Assembly (NCBI RefSeq): GCF_000283155.1
Contig: NW_004454160.1
Coordinates: 5,422,356 to 5,486,355, forward strand
DNA: 64,000 nucleotides
Source of the DNA: Ceratotherium simum simum
Taxonomy: Eukaryota > Chordata > Mammalia > Perissodactyla > Rhinocerotidae
Reading direction: 5' to 3'
In this document: positions 53,966 through 64,000 of the stretch, one piece after another
Numbering within the stretch: position 1 is the stretch's first letter
Layout of the letters: every line of letters starts with the position of its first letter
Made by a program: the position numbers and the translations under genes
The notes under the pieces: model-generated
What the model saw: only the letters and a program-made list of their open reading frames with translations
Told to the model about the DNA's origin: nothing
Databases searched by the model: none

Positions 53966-54107
53966 GGATGCAAAGCTTTCTCCTCCCAATGACTCCCATT
54001 CTAGTTTAGCCCTCAGTGGCCTACTTTGCATAACTTAGAAGTCCACTAACAATCTTTGCAAAATAAATTGTCCCCTATCTTTTCCTGGATGGTTGGCAGT
54101 AGATAGG

Positions 54108-54525
54108 TGTGATGGTCAGTTTTATGTATCAGCTTATCTTGGTTATAACAATTAGTTATTCAAACACTGATACAGGTGTTGCTGTAAAGGTATTTTGTAG
54201 ATGTAATTAAAGTCCATAATCAGTTTATTTTCCAGGGGAGATTATCTTGTAGCTAATCTGGGTAGGCCTGAAACAATCATTTGAAAGGTTTAAGAGCAGA
54301 ATTGAGGCTACTCTGAAGAAGATGAAATTCCTCTGTGTATAGCAGCTTTATCCCATGCCCAAGAGTTCCAGCTTGCCCTTCCTGAAGGCCTGCCTTCTGG
54401 ATTTCAGACTTACCTTGCCAGCCCCTATAATTGCATGAACCAATTCCTTGTAATAAGTCTCTTAATATATAGCTTCTGCTGGTTCTGTTTCTCTTGTTGA
54501 AATCAGAATGATACAATAGGGTATA
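54108..54525 (+). mobile_element. MLT2-type (ERVL) LTR, second copy
   Basis: TGTGATGGTCAGTTTTATGTATCAGC, GGTGTTGCTGTAAAGGTATTTTGTAGATGTAATTAAAGTCC, TTTGAAAGGTTTAAGAGCAGAATTGAGGC, GATTTCAGACTTACCTTGCC, AACCAATTCCTTGTAATAAGTCTC, and an end GCTTCTGCTGGTTCTGTTTCTCTTG. It has the same orientation as the LTR at 53,059, but divergence differs and L2 lies between them. Independent insertions are therefore likelier than two LTRs of one provirus. Confidence 0.88.
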
Positions 54526-54949
54526 GGGCTGGTGGCCACAGTACTATTTTTTAAAGCAATTTTTCTTTCCTTTTTCATGTGTAATAAGACCCTAGCATAG
54601 AGCCTAATGTATAATGAACATTAATTAAAAGGTAGCTATCATTACTATTCTACAACTCAGAGAAAACCATCTAAATCCAGGACTTATTTGAATTTCACCA
54701 GCCTTTGAAATTCTAGTTATTTCTGCCAGAAAACCTTCTCACACTTAACTGGTAAATGATTAACTAAGGGATAGTCCAGATCACTACTATCATTCATTTT
54801 CAATCCGACACAAGCACAATTGTGGAATAAGTTTTCTCTCTGATAAAATATGTTTAATGGAGTAGGATTTCAGTGGAGGTAACCTATAGAACTGCGTAGT
54901 GGACATCTGTCATCTATAACTGCCCCCATCTTTTAAACTGCGCCTCTCC
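54526..54949. other. No clear feature
   Basis: CCTAGCATAGAGCCTAATGTATAATGAACATTAATTAAAAG (54,591-54,631) may be a MIR/L2 tail. The rest is unclassified. Confidence 0.35.
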
Positions 54950-55335
54950 ACATTTTGGTATTTTCCCATTGTGAATCCTGCCTTCTCAAAGAATTGTTTC
55001 TTTTAATCCTTATATTTCCTAGCCTCCTTGCTTCTAGAAAGCAGACTTGTGACTTAGATCTCATAGGTCAGAGTTACCTGAGCAAGACTTGGTTTGGAAT
55101 TAGTTCCATGAGGCCGGGCCTGGGTACTGGCATGGGCCTGGGACAGTGGTAGGAGTGGCTCCCTTATCACAATTCTATGGCCCTACGAGTCATTCCTGGA
55201 AGTCTGGTCTAGAACCCAATGCTCCAGCCCTCCCAATTCTGTGAGTTATCCACTATCTCATAATAAATCCCTTGCTGTTCAAACCAACAAGATTGAATTG
55301 ACTGTGAGTAATTAAACATCCTGACTGGTACAAAT
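54950..55335 (+). mobile_element. Ancient interspersed repeat, class uncertain
   Basis: The 3' end CCCTCCCAATTCTGTGAGTTATCCACTATCTCATAATAAATCCCTTGCTGTTC...GAATTGACTGTGAGTAATTAAACATCCTGACTGGTACA has the AATAAATCCC plus short A/T end typical of an old LTR or MER-type element. The 5' half is poorly preserved. The family is not assigned. Confidence 0.45.
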
Positions 55336-55394
55336 GACTTGGGCCATGGAAGATGTTCTATACAACTTTGCTGAATTAATTACATATTTTATGT

Positions 55395-56060
55395 TTAAAT
55401 TTATTTTTAAAATAGAAATGTAAATTATGCCCATGGGGGGAAATTTTGCTAAGAGTACAGGTGAATATAAAGTGAAAAATAAGTCTCCACCACCCTCCTT
55501 GCCCCAACAACCCTCCAGTCTGACTCCCAGAGGCAACAACCATTAACAATTCTTCTTGAGTTCATTCAGAAAATGTTGGTATATGTATACACACACATAT
55601 GCGTGTGCACACACACACACACACAACCCTAACTTATTTAAACTCAAAAGGAACATACTATACTCTTCTGTAACTCAATTTTTTTTTTACTTGATAATGT
55701 ATCTTAGACATCTTTCTAAATTAGTATGTATGGATCTACTTCATTATTTTTAATGGTTGTGGGGTAATCTAGTATATGAATGTGCCTTAATTTATTTAAA
55801 CAGGCCCCATTGATGGGCATTTGTGTTGTTGCTAACTTCCTGCTCCTCTATCCACATCCTTTGTAAGTTGGTACAATGATGTGTCTGTGTACACACACAC
55901 ACACACATTTGCACATTTGTGAAGTTTATCTATACAATAAATTCCCCAAAGTGGAATTGCTACATCAAAGGGTGTACAAACTTTAAATGTTGATAGATAT
56001 TGCTAATTTCCCTTCCAAAATGTTACGAAAATATATATTACACTCAGCAGTTTTCCCCTC
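55395..56060 (-). mobile_element. Old L1 3' end, antisense
   Basis: AACAACCATTAACAATTCTTCTTGAG, CTTGATAATGTATCTTAGACATCTTTCTAAATTAGTATGTATGGATCTACTTCATT, CCATTGATGGGCATTTGTG, AAATTCCCCAAAGTGGAATTGCTACATCAAAGGGTG and TTGATAGATATTGCTAATTTCCCTTCCAAAATG are antisense L1ME-type 3' text. Two CA microsatellites (55,583-55,626 and 55,888-55,908) have grown inside it. Confidence 0.8.
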
Positions 56061-56859
56061 AGGCATTAATGAGCTTTAAACTGCAGCAGCTGGATTTTTG
56101 TTTGTTTGGTTGTTTTTAGAATTTTGCCTCTTAAACATCGCTTTCTGGGTTTATTTGCTTACTCAAACAAAAGAGCAGAGGCAAGGAGAAGAAAATGAGA
56201 CAGAACAGAAGAAGAGAAGACAGAGGCTCAGACCCAAGGCCTGAGGAAAGCTCAGCCTAAGAAGCAAGGCTCAGGCAAGGAAGCTTGTGCTGGCAACATG
56301 TGACCAGGCAACGGGTTCCTCGGACAGGGGGCAGCCTGCGGGATTTACTGCAAATCATCAAATGTAGTGCTGCAGACACAGTAGACTAATTAAGTGGAAT
56401 ATGTCAGTGCATATGACATAGAAGCTACATGAAAGCAATCTACACTTACATGTCATGTCCTAGCAAACGATCCAGTATTCTGGAATGTGAACAAAACAAG
56501 CTATGTGTGTCTATTCCACGACTTTGGTGAGACACCTGAAGCCTGAATTGCATGAGGTGCTGCAAACCTTCTCACATCACTGATATAGTCAGCTCCACTA
56601 GCTACGGTGTAAAATTAACATTGACCATCAGTGTTTCTCCAGCTCTGTTGCCTCCTGCTTTTCGGGAAGACTAACTGTCCTCATAACCCTTCAAGTAGTT
56701 CTGACGTCCTCAGGCATTGTCCACATGTGCTCAGGAGATTAATTCTTTCGTCTGCCTATGTAGAATCATCTTGGAGCCTCTTCAACTTCTCTGGTGACTG
56801 TGATGGTGTCTTTTCCAGTTGTCAATACCCAAAGAAGCAGTTGTGCTACTGGCAGTGAA
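56061..56859. other. Unclassified DNA
   Basis: There is a purine-rich part at 56,165-56,290 (AGCAGAGGCAAGGAGAAGAAAATGAG) and mixed sequence after it. No repeat or exon is recognised. Confidence 0.35.
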
Positions 56860-57415
56860 AGAAACCAGAATATGTTACCCCAAAATATGCTACTTTGGCA
56901 TAAGGATTATTTTGAGCTGAAGGAATTGAGAAGAAGCAGATGGAAGAAAAGCTCCCCGCCTTTCCTTTATATCCTAAAAGCAGGACATAAATTTTCAAAG
57001 GTACCCTTCCTCCCCTCTCTACCAGGAAGGACAAAAGTTAATCACTGGGACAATTTATCAGCCTGGAGAAGGCACCAGAGGAATCTACATGACACACTTT
57101 ACTAACTAGCCTTTATTTACTGTTAGTTTCTCATATATTTACCTTCCCAGGGTTTGCTGCTCTTGGAAGCCTAAAGCTTCTTTCCTTTGTCCTGTCATTT
57201 CTCTATAAATTTATTGTTCTTTGTTGAGGATATTATATACGCCTGAATTCTAAGTCACGTCTTTGAGTTACTCATCTCTGAATACTCCCAATTGTTACAT
57301 GCATGATACACGTTAATAAGCTAGTTTGTTTGTCTCTTGTTAATTTGTCTTTTATACAGAGCTCCAACCAAGAACCTAAGATGGGTAGAGGAAAAATTTT
57401 TCATCCTCTGTAGTA
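56860..57415 (+). mobile_element. ERV LTR, sense (class I-like)
   Basis: AAACCAGAATATGTTACCCCAAAATATGCTACTTTGGCATAAGGATTATTTTGAGC, CTACCAGGAAGGACAAAAG, TGGGACAATTTATCAGCCTGGAGAAGGCACCAGAGG, CTCTATAAATTTATTGTTC, CACGTCTTTGAGTTACTCATCTCTGAATACTCCC, TTCTCTTGTTAATTTGTC, and an end AACCAAGAACCTAAGATGGGTAGAGG. It is better preserved than its antisense relative at 51,282. No internal ERV sequence is attached. Confidence 0.75.
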
Positions 57416-57894
57416 GATAAACTTCTAGGTAGTCTTTCCAGAACACAGAAATCACCCTCAAGAATATCCCAAGGTTTACATTTAACAATTTGCAATTGCT
57501 CTCAGTTTCCTGAGACAGAAAGAAAGCCAGGTCTAATGTAGAGTACCTGGGTGCTCTCTCATAATTTTGTCATCTCTCAAAGACTCTCCTTATCCCTTCC
57601 TAACACTTAATTTTTAGCATGGAGAGAATTCTCTTGGACAGGGAAGCAGAAATAAAGCAAGATCCAAAGAATCCCGCTGTTTCTGTGTTACTCATCAACA
57701 CTGCACCATAAAGCTCAAATCAGGGGCTTATAGCTTTTTCTTTTGGGGTATACTTGAGGGGGATGTCTATATTCTGAAAAGCCTACTCAAAAGTTTGTAT
57801 TTTTAAATGAATAATACTTTATTAGAATTGTACATTCAAAATCCCAGTTCTTGTTTTTTTTAATTCCAACTTATGAATCTTCTATATCAACTCA
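57416..57894. other. No recognised feature
   Basis: AT-rich, with a GGGGCTTATAGCTTTTTC patch of unknown origin. Confidence 0.35.
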
Positions 57895-58155
57895 TGAATC
57901 TATTTATTCACTAAAAAACAACTGCCAGGCTTTGGTCCAGGAACTGGGGATAAATCAGGAACAAAATGAATGAAACATCTTACCCTCATGAAGCTTACAT
58001 ACTAATGGGGGAAAGAAAGAAAATAAACAAAATGAACAAGTAAATTATATACTATGCTGGAAGGTGATAATTCCCATGAAAACAAATAAAATGGGGGAAG
58101 GGAGAAGGGAACGCATTTTAAAATAGGGTGGCAGAAAGAGGCTCCACTGAGAAGG
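57895..58155 (-). mobile_element. L2 3' end, antisense
   Basis: TCTATTTATTCACTAAAAAACAACTGCCAGGC, CAGGAACTGGGGATAAATCAGGAACAAAATG, CTTACCCTCATGAAGCTTACATACTAATGGGGG, ATGAACAAGTAAATTATATACTATGCTGGAAGGTGATAATTCC. Complete antisense L2 3' UTR order. Confidence 0.85.
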
Positions 58156-58577
58156 TAAACACCTTCAAATATTTTATTTTATTTTATTATTTTTCCAGCT
58201 TTATTGAGATATATTTGACAAATAACATTTGTACATTTAAGTTGTATACCATGTTGATTTAATACACCTATAAACAGCAAAATGATTACCACCGTAGTGT
58301 TAGCTAGCACCTCCATCATGTCACATTATTATTTCGTTGTTTCAGTGAGAACATTTAAGACCTGTGCTCTTAGGAACTTGCAAGTACACAATACAGTATC
58401 ATTAACCATAATCACCGTGCTGTGTATTAGGTCCCCAGAACTTACTCATCTTATAACTGTAAGTTTGCACTCTTTGACCAACATCTCCCCATTTCCTCCC
58501 CACTAGCCCTGGTAACTACCATTCTACTCTCTTTCTATGAGTTGAGCTTTTTTAGATTCCACATAAAAGTGAGCTCA

Positions 58578-58810
58578 GGGGCCAGCCCTGTGGCGTAGCC
58601 ATTAAGTGTGCGCTCTCCGCTGCTGGGGGCCTGGGTTCGGATCCTGGGTGCGCACCAGTGCACCGCTGTCAGGCCATGCTGTGGCGGGGTCCCATGTAAA
58701 GTGGAGGAAGATGGGCACAGATGTTAGCCCAGGGCCAGTCTTCCTCAGCAAAAAAAGAGGAGGATTGGCATGGATGTTAGCTCAGGACTGATCTTCCTCA
58801 CAAAAAAAAA
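58578..58810 (+). mobile_element. ERE SINE within L1 3' UTR
   Basis: GGGGCCAGCCCTGTGGCGTAGC, GGTTCGGATCCTGGG (B-box-like), AGGCCATGCTGTGGCGGGGTCCCATGTAAAGTGGAGGAAGATGGGCACAGATGTTAGCCC, and a second module AGAGGAGGATTGGCATGGATGTTAGCTC...CTTCCTCAC with A9. L1 text flanks it (ACATAAAAGTGAG / TGAGATCATACATT). A clean target duplication is not visible. It carries the two-module tail also seen at 3,795. Confidence 0.95.
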
Positions 58811-58849
58811 CACCTGTGAGATCATACATTATTTCTCTTTCTCTGACTT

Positions 58850-61800
58850 ATCTCACTTAGCATAATGCCCTCAAGGTCCATCCATCTTGTCACAAATGGA
58901 AAGATTTCCTACTTTCTCATGACTGAATAATTTTCCGTTATATATGTGCCACATCTTCTTTATCCATTAATCTGTTGGTGGACGCTTGGATTGTTTCCAT
59001 ATCTTGGCAATTGTGAATAATGCTGCAATGAACATGGGAGTACAGATATCTCTTCGAGATCATGTTTTCATTTCCTTTGGATATATACCCAGAAGTGAGA
59101 TTATTGGATCATATGGCAGTTCTATTTTTAATATTTTGAGGAACCTCTATACTGTTTTCCATAGTGGCTGTACCAATTTACATTTCCACCAACAGTAAAC
59201 AAGGGTTCTCTTTTCTCCACATCCTTGTCAAAACTTGTTATATCTTGGCTCTTTGATGATGGCCATTCTAACAGGTGTGAGGTATTATCTCATTAGGGTT
59301 TTGATTTGCATTTCCCTGATGATTGAGCACCTTTTCATGTACTTGTTGGTGATTTGTTTATCTTCTTTGGAGAAATGTCTATTCAGTTCCTCTGCCCATT
59401 TTTTAATTGGATTGTTTGGGGTTTTTTGCTATTGAGTTCTATTAAGTATTTATATATTTTGGATTTAATGCCTTATCCATGATTTGCAAATATATTCTCC
59501 CATTCCATAGCTTGCCTTTTCACTTCATTGATTGTTTCTTTTGTTGTGCAGAAACTTTTTTGTTTGATGTAGTCCCACTTACTATTTTTTGCTTTCATTG
59601 CTTGTGCTTTTGGTGTCATATCCAAAAAATAATTCCCAAGACCAATGTCAAAAAGTTTCCCCCTATATTTTCTTCTAGGAGTTTCACGGTTTCAGTTCTG
59701 CATTTAAGGCTTTAGTCCATTTTGAGTTAATTTTTGTGAGTGGTATAAGACAGGGGTCCAATTTCCTTCTGTGTGTGGTTATCCAGTTTTCCCAAAAACA
59801 TTTATTGAAGAGATTATCTTTTCCCCATTAAGAATTCTTGGCTTCCTTGTCAACTATTAGTCGACTGTATATGTGGGACATTTCTGGGCTCTCAATTCTG
59901 TTCCATTGGTCTATGTGTCTATTTTTATGCCAGTACCATACTGTTTTGATTACTACAGCTTTGTAGTATAGTTTGAAATTAGGAAGTGTGGTGCCTCTGC
60001 TTTGTTCTTCTTTCTCAGGATTGCTTTGACTATTGAGAATCCTCATAGTTTCATACAAATTTTAGGGTTATTTTTTCTATTTCTGTGAAAAATGCTAGTG
60101 GAATTTTGATAGGGATTACATGGAATCTGTAGATGGCTTTGGGTAGTATGGACATTTTAATAATATTAATTCTTCTGATCCATGAACATGGGGTATCTTT
60201 TCATTTGTTTGTGTCTTCTTCAATTTCTTTCATTAATGTCTTGCAGTTTTCAGTGTACAGATCTTTCACCCCCTTGGTTACATTTATTCCTAAGTATTTT
60301 ATTGCTCTTGCTGCTACTGTGAATGGAATTTTTAAAATTTCTTTTTCGGATAGTTTGTTGTTGGTGTATAGAAATGTAACTGAGTTTTGTATGCTGATTT
60401 CGTATCCTGCAACTTTGGTGAATTCGTTGGTTAAATCTAACATTTTTTTTTTTGGTAGGGTCTTTAGGATTTTCTGTATGTAAGATCATATCTGCAAACA
60501 AAGACAATTTTACTTTTTCCTTTCCAATTTGGATGCCTTTTATTTCTTTTTCTTGCCTGATTATTCTGGCTAGGACTTCCAGTACTATATTGAATAGGAG
60601 TGGTGAGAGTAGGCACCCTTGTCTTGTTCCTGATCTTAAAGGAAAAGCTTTCAACCTTTCACCATAAGGCATAATGTTAGCTGTGGGGTTATCATGTATG
60701 GCCTTTGTTATGTTGAGGTGCTTTCCCTCTACACCCAATTTTTTGAGTATTTTTTATCATGAAAGGCTGTTGTATTTTGTCAAATGCTTTTTCTGCATCT
60801 ATTGAGACAAACATAAGTTTTTATCTTTCATTCTATTAAAGTGATGTATCACATTAACTTATTTACATATGTTGAACCATCCTTGCACCCCAGGGATAAA
60901 TCCCACTTGATCATGGTGTATGATCCTTTTACTGTGCTGTTGAATTTGATTTGCTAATATTTTCTTGAGAATTTTTGCGTCTATATTCATTGAGGGATAT
61001 TGGTCTGTAGTTTTCTTCTCTTATAGTGTCTTTATTTGGCTTTGGTATCAGGATAATGCTGGCCTCATAAGATGAGTTTGGGAGTGTTCCCTCCTCTGTA
61101 ATGTTTTGGAAGAGTTTGAGAAGGATTTGGGTAAATTTATCTTTAAATGTTTGGTAGAAATCATCAGTGAAACCATCTGGTCCTGGGCTTTTCTGTGTTG
61201 GGAATTTTTTGATTACTGATTCGTTCTCCTTACTCATGATTGATCTGTCCAAATTTTCTATTTTTTCATCATTCAGTCTTTGTAGTTTGTGTGTTTCTAG
61301 GAATTTATCCATGTCTACTAGGTTATCCAATTTGTTGGTATATAATTGTTCATGATATTTTCTTATGACCCTTTGTATTTCTGTGGTATCATTTGTAATG
61401 TCTCTTCTTTCATTTCTGATCTTATTCATTTCAGTCTTCATTTTTCCTACTTAGTCTAGTTAAAGGTTTGTCAATTTTTTTATCTTTTAAAAAAACAGCT
61501 CTTAGTTTTATTGATCTTTTCTATTGTTTTTCTGGTCTCTATTTCATTTATTTCCACTCTGATCTTTGTTATTTTATTCCTTCTGCTAACTTTGGGCTAA
61601 GTTTTTACTTCTTTTTCTATTTTCTTGAGGTATAAAATTAGAGTGTTTGAGATCTTTCTTTTTTCTAAATGTAGGTGTTTATAGCTATATACTTCCCTCT
61701 TAGAACTGCTTTTGCAGCATCCCATAGGTTTTGGTATATTGTGTTTCCTCTTTCATTTGTTTCAAGATTTTTTTTATTTCCTTTTTGATTTTTTCTTTGA

Positions 61801-63560
61801 CCCACTGGTTGTTCAGGAGTGTGTTAATTTCCACATATTTGTGAATTTTCCAGTTTTTCTCCTGTTATTGACTTGTAGTTTCATACCATTTTGGTTGGAA
61901 AAGATACTCAGTATGATTTCTGCAAAAGGTTCCTGGACCCAGTTCCAATATGTGTGCGTGTGTAGACTTCTCCACACCACCAAGCAATTCTCAGATGCCA
62001 GCAGGGTGTTTGAGAATTCAACTCGATTCTGACACTATATCCAGAGATGAATCAGATTCCACAGGTAAAAGGCTCAGTTCCACAAGACCGCCCAGTTGCA
62101 AGCCCAGGTTATTACCTGGGCTTCTGACAGATGGGCTACAAACTGGAGGGTCCAACGACCCCCTCCAATTCAGGATGCAAATTGTAATTCCAGGTTGTTA
62201 CCTGTACTTCTGATCAACTGGCTATAAATCAGAGGTTCTCATGACACTCTTCTTGAGTTTAATTACTTTGCTAGAATGGCTTGCAGAACTCAAGACAACC
62301 CGCTTACTCACTAGATTATTGATTTATTGCAAAGGATATTAAAGGATATGAATCAACAGCCAGATGAAGAGATATATAGGGTGAGGTCCCAAACCAAGCA
62401 GCTTCTCGACCTCATGGAGCTTGGGGCCCGGCACAGTGGCATGTGGAAGTGTTCTGGTTCCCTAACCTGGAAGCTTTCTTGAAAAAGAGCTGACAAACTG
62501 TCCTTTCGGGTTTTTCTGGAGGCTTCATTGCACGGTCATGATTGACTAAGTCATTGGCCATTGACAGTTGATTAAACCTCAATCCCCCTCTCCCTTCTCC
62601 ACAAATCAGAAGGTAGGACTGCAAGTTCCAATCTTCTGATCACATGGCTGGTTCTCCCGGTAACCATCCCCCAGCCTTTGGTGGGGGTCCAAAAGTCACC
62701 TTCATTAGCAAAAACAAGACACCCACTTCACCTGTATGGCCCTGAAGCATTTTCAGGAACTGAAGATGAGAGGCCAAATGTTATAACAAAAGATGCTCCC
62801 AGTGCTCTTATCGCTCAGAATATTCCAAGGCTTTTGGGAGCTGTGAGCCAGGAACTGTGGGCGAGGACCAAATATCTGTGAGAAAAATATTTCAGTCATC
62901 TGAACGACCAAATACATACATTTCTTATAAATCACAATATCACAATTTCAGCCTTTTTAAATGTGCTAAGACTTGTTTTGTGACCTATCATGTGATTTAT
63001 CCTGGAGAATGTTCTGTGTGCACTTGAGAAGAATATGTATTCTGCTGCTATTGAGTGGGACGTTCTATATATGTCACTTATGTCCACATGGTTCAAGTCC
63101 AACGTTTCTTTGTTGATTTTCTGTCTGGATGATGTATCCATTTTTGAAAGTGGGGTATTGAAGTCCCCTACTATATTGTATTGTTGTCTATTTCTCACTT
63201 CAGATATGTTAGTATTTGCTTAATATATTTAGGTGTTGTGATGCTGGGTGCATATGTATTTACAGTTGCTATATCTTCTTGATGAATTGACCTCTTTGTC
63301 GTTACATAATGACCTTCTTTGTCTCTTGTTACCATTTTTGGCTGAAAGTCTATTTTGCGTGATCCAAGTGTAGCTACCCCTGCTCTCTGTTGGTTTCCAC
63401 TTGCATGGAATATCTTTTTCCATCCCTCACTTTGAGCCTATGTATGTCCTTAAAACTAAAGTGAATCTCTTGTAGGCATCATAGAATTGAGTCTTGTTTT
63501 CCAATCCATCCAGCCACTCTGTTTCTTTTGATTGGAGAATTCAATCCATTTACATTTTTG
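58850..63560 (-). pseudogene. L1 ORF2 protein remnant (endonuclease + reverse transcriptase)
   Basis: ORF2 encodes an apurinic-type endonuclease and a reverse transcriptase that act in target-primed reverse transcription. On the minus strand I can read the endonuclease end (GDFNTPLS at about 63,170, FSRINHMIGHKTSL at about 63,000). The RT entry follows (SPGPDGFTDDFYQ and EASIILIPKPNKD, about 61,050-61,200), then the RT core ([20 protein letters not shown], about 60,600). The metal-binding FADD motif reads FADM near 60,480, so the active site is lost. Frameshifts separate the blocks, and a 1-kb LTR splits endonuclease from RT. The protein is dead. Confidence 0.88.
61921..62944 (-). mobile_element. 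Solo ERV LTR, 1,024 bp, antisense, 5-bp target duplication
   Basis: It starts TGCAAAAGG and ends TATCACA on the + strand (TGTGATATTGTG...CTTTTGCA on its own strand). It is flanked by ATTTC at 61,916-61,920 and 62,945-62,949, exactly where the L1 text breaks (GTATGATTTC / TTTCAGCCTTTT). On the minus strand it has a purine-rich CTCCAGAAAAACCCG in the place of a TATA region (about 62,515), an AATAAATCAATAATC signal (about 62,325), and the characteristic end GAATTGCTTGGTGG-type at about 61,980. An 80-bp internal tandem repeat is noted separately. Short frames inside it are not genes. Five-base duplication fits ERV1 or ERVL. Confidence 0.85.
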
Positions 63561-63842
63561 AGTTATTATTGCTATGTAAAGACTTATCACTGCCATCTTA
63601 TTAATTATTTCTGACTGTTTTATACTTCTCTTTTTCCTTTCTTCCTCTCTTGCTGTCTTCCTTTGTGAATTGATGATTTTTCATAGTGGTATGCTTTGTT
63701 TCTCTTCTCTTTATCTTCTGTGAATTTACTGTAGGTTTTTGCTTTGTGGTTATCATAAAGCTTACATAAAACATCTTATAGATACAACAGTCTTTTTTAT
63801 GCTATCAACTTAACTTTAGTCACGTAAAACAACTTTACCCTT

Positions 63843-64000
63843 GGGGCTGGGCCCGGTGGCACAAGAGGTTAAGTGCACGCACTGTGCTGCGGCGCCCCGG
63901 GGTTCACCGGTTCAGATCCCGGGCGCACACCAACACATTCCTTTCAAGCCATGCTGTGGCGGCGTCCCACATAAAGTAGAGGAAGATAGGCATGGATGTT
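63843..64000 (+). mobile_element. ERE SINE, cut by window end
   Basis: GGGGCTGGGCCCGGTGGCACAAGAGGTTAAG, GCGGCGCCCCGGGGTTCACCGGTTCAGATCCCGGG (this ERE type has a longer anticodon-arm region), TCAAGCCATGCTGTGGCGGCGTCCCACATAAAGTAGAGGAAGATAGGCATGGATGTT. The tail runs off the window. It belongs to a different ERE subtype from those at 825 and 35,756. Confidence 0.95.

Larger units (their letters stand above)
58170..63842 (-). mobile_element. Long L1, antisense, cut by an ERE and by an LTR
   Basis: About 4.4 kb of L1 remains after removing the inserts. Going along the + strand it reads, backwards, a 3' UTR (58,170-58,850), the ORF2 C-terminus (to about 60,000), reverse transcriptase (60,000-61,500), endonuclease (62,945-63,560) and further old-L1 text up to 63,842. 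TTTTATTTTATTTTATTATT at the left edge is the reversed A-rich tail. Inserts are the ERE at 58,578-58,810 and the LTR at 61,921-62,944. Another ERE abuts at 63,843. It resembles an older placental L1 subfamily, not a currently active one. Confidence 0.9.

Noticed and set aside
1..64000. CRISPR arrays, bacterial operons, ribosome binding sites
   Set aside because: The window is mammalian. The only regular repeats are microsatellites and transposons.

Overview
This is a stretch of mammalian nuclear DNA, AT-rich and generally CpG-poor. It carries at least eight copies of the tRNA-derived equine-type SINE (ERE), with a GGCCGGCC/GGCCAGCC head, a tRNA-like 5' part and a GATGTTAGCTCAGG...CTTCCTCA tail. 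ERE SINEs are confined to Perissodactyla, so the host is a horse, rhinoceros or tapir. MIR, L2, HAL1, MLT1, MLT2/ERVL, MER5 and old L1 copies give the usual placental background. The bodies of the EREs at 825 and 35756 differ from the horse ERE2 consensus as I remember it. This hints at rhinoceros or tapir, but only weakly.

I find no host protein-coding exon, rRNA, tRNA, snRNA or CRISPR array that I can support. All open frames of any length are either transposon remnants or chance frames. The window therefore reads as intergenic or deep-intronic DNA, and the annotation is mainly a map of nested mobile elements.

Layout. 0-6.2 kb: an ERV1-like LTR with an ERE inside it, a sense HAL1 facing an antisense HAL1/L1, and an L1 3' end with a perfect 13-bp target duplication. 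6.3-13 kb: MIR, L2, a MER5 copy and a possible ERVL scrap. 13.4-16 kb: an antisense L1 split by an ERE and by a GC-richer insert of about 550 bp. 16.3-18 kb: an ERVL 3' end (pol/dUTPase remnant, polypurine tract, 3' LTR) beside an inverted LTR piece. 18.4-21.8 kb: GC-richer DNA without recognised repeats and with a good CTCF-type motif. 22-29 kb: two diverged direct copies of a roughly 1.2-kb unit, interrupted by an LTR, a truncated ERE, a 5'-inverted L1, a hAT-like fragment and an MLT1, followed by a CpG-rich antisense LTR. 29-44 kb: L2, MIR, MLT1 and L1 with an ERE and a G21 run. 44-58 kb: unique DNA with an MST-type LTR, two MLT2 LTRs, two opposed related ERV LTRs and an L1 with a long target duplication. 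58.2-64 kb: a long antisense L1 cut by two EREs and by a 1,024-bp antisense LTR with a 5-bp target duplication.

No previously undescribed biological system is evident. The most useful leads are the 1.2-kb duplicated unit, the convergent CTCF-like motif pair, the CpG-rich LTR with a promoter-like layout, and the clean nested-insertion stratigraphy. Family names come from recognition by eye, and boundaries without a stated target duplication are approximate.
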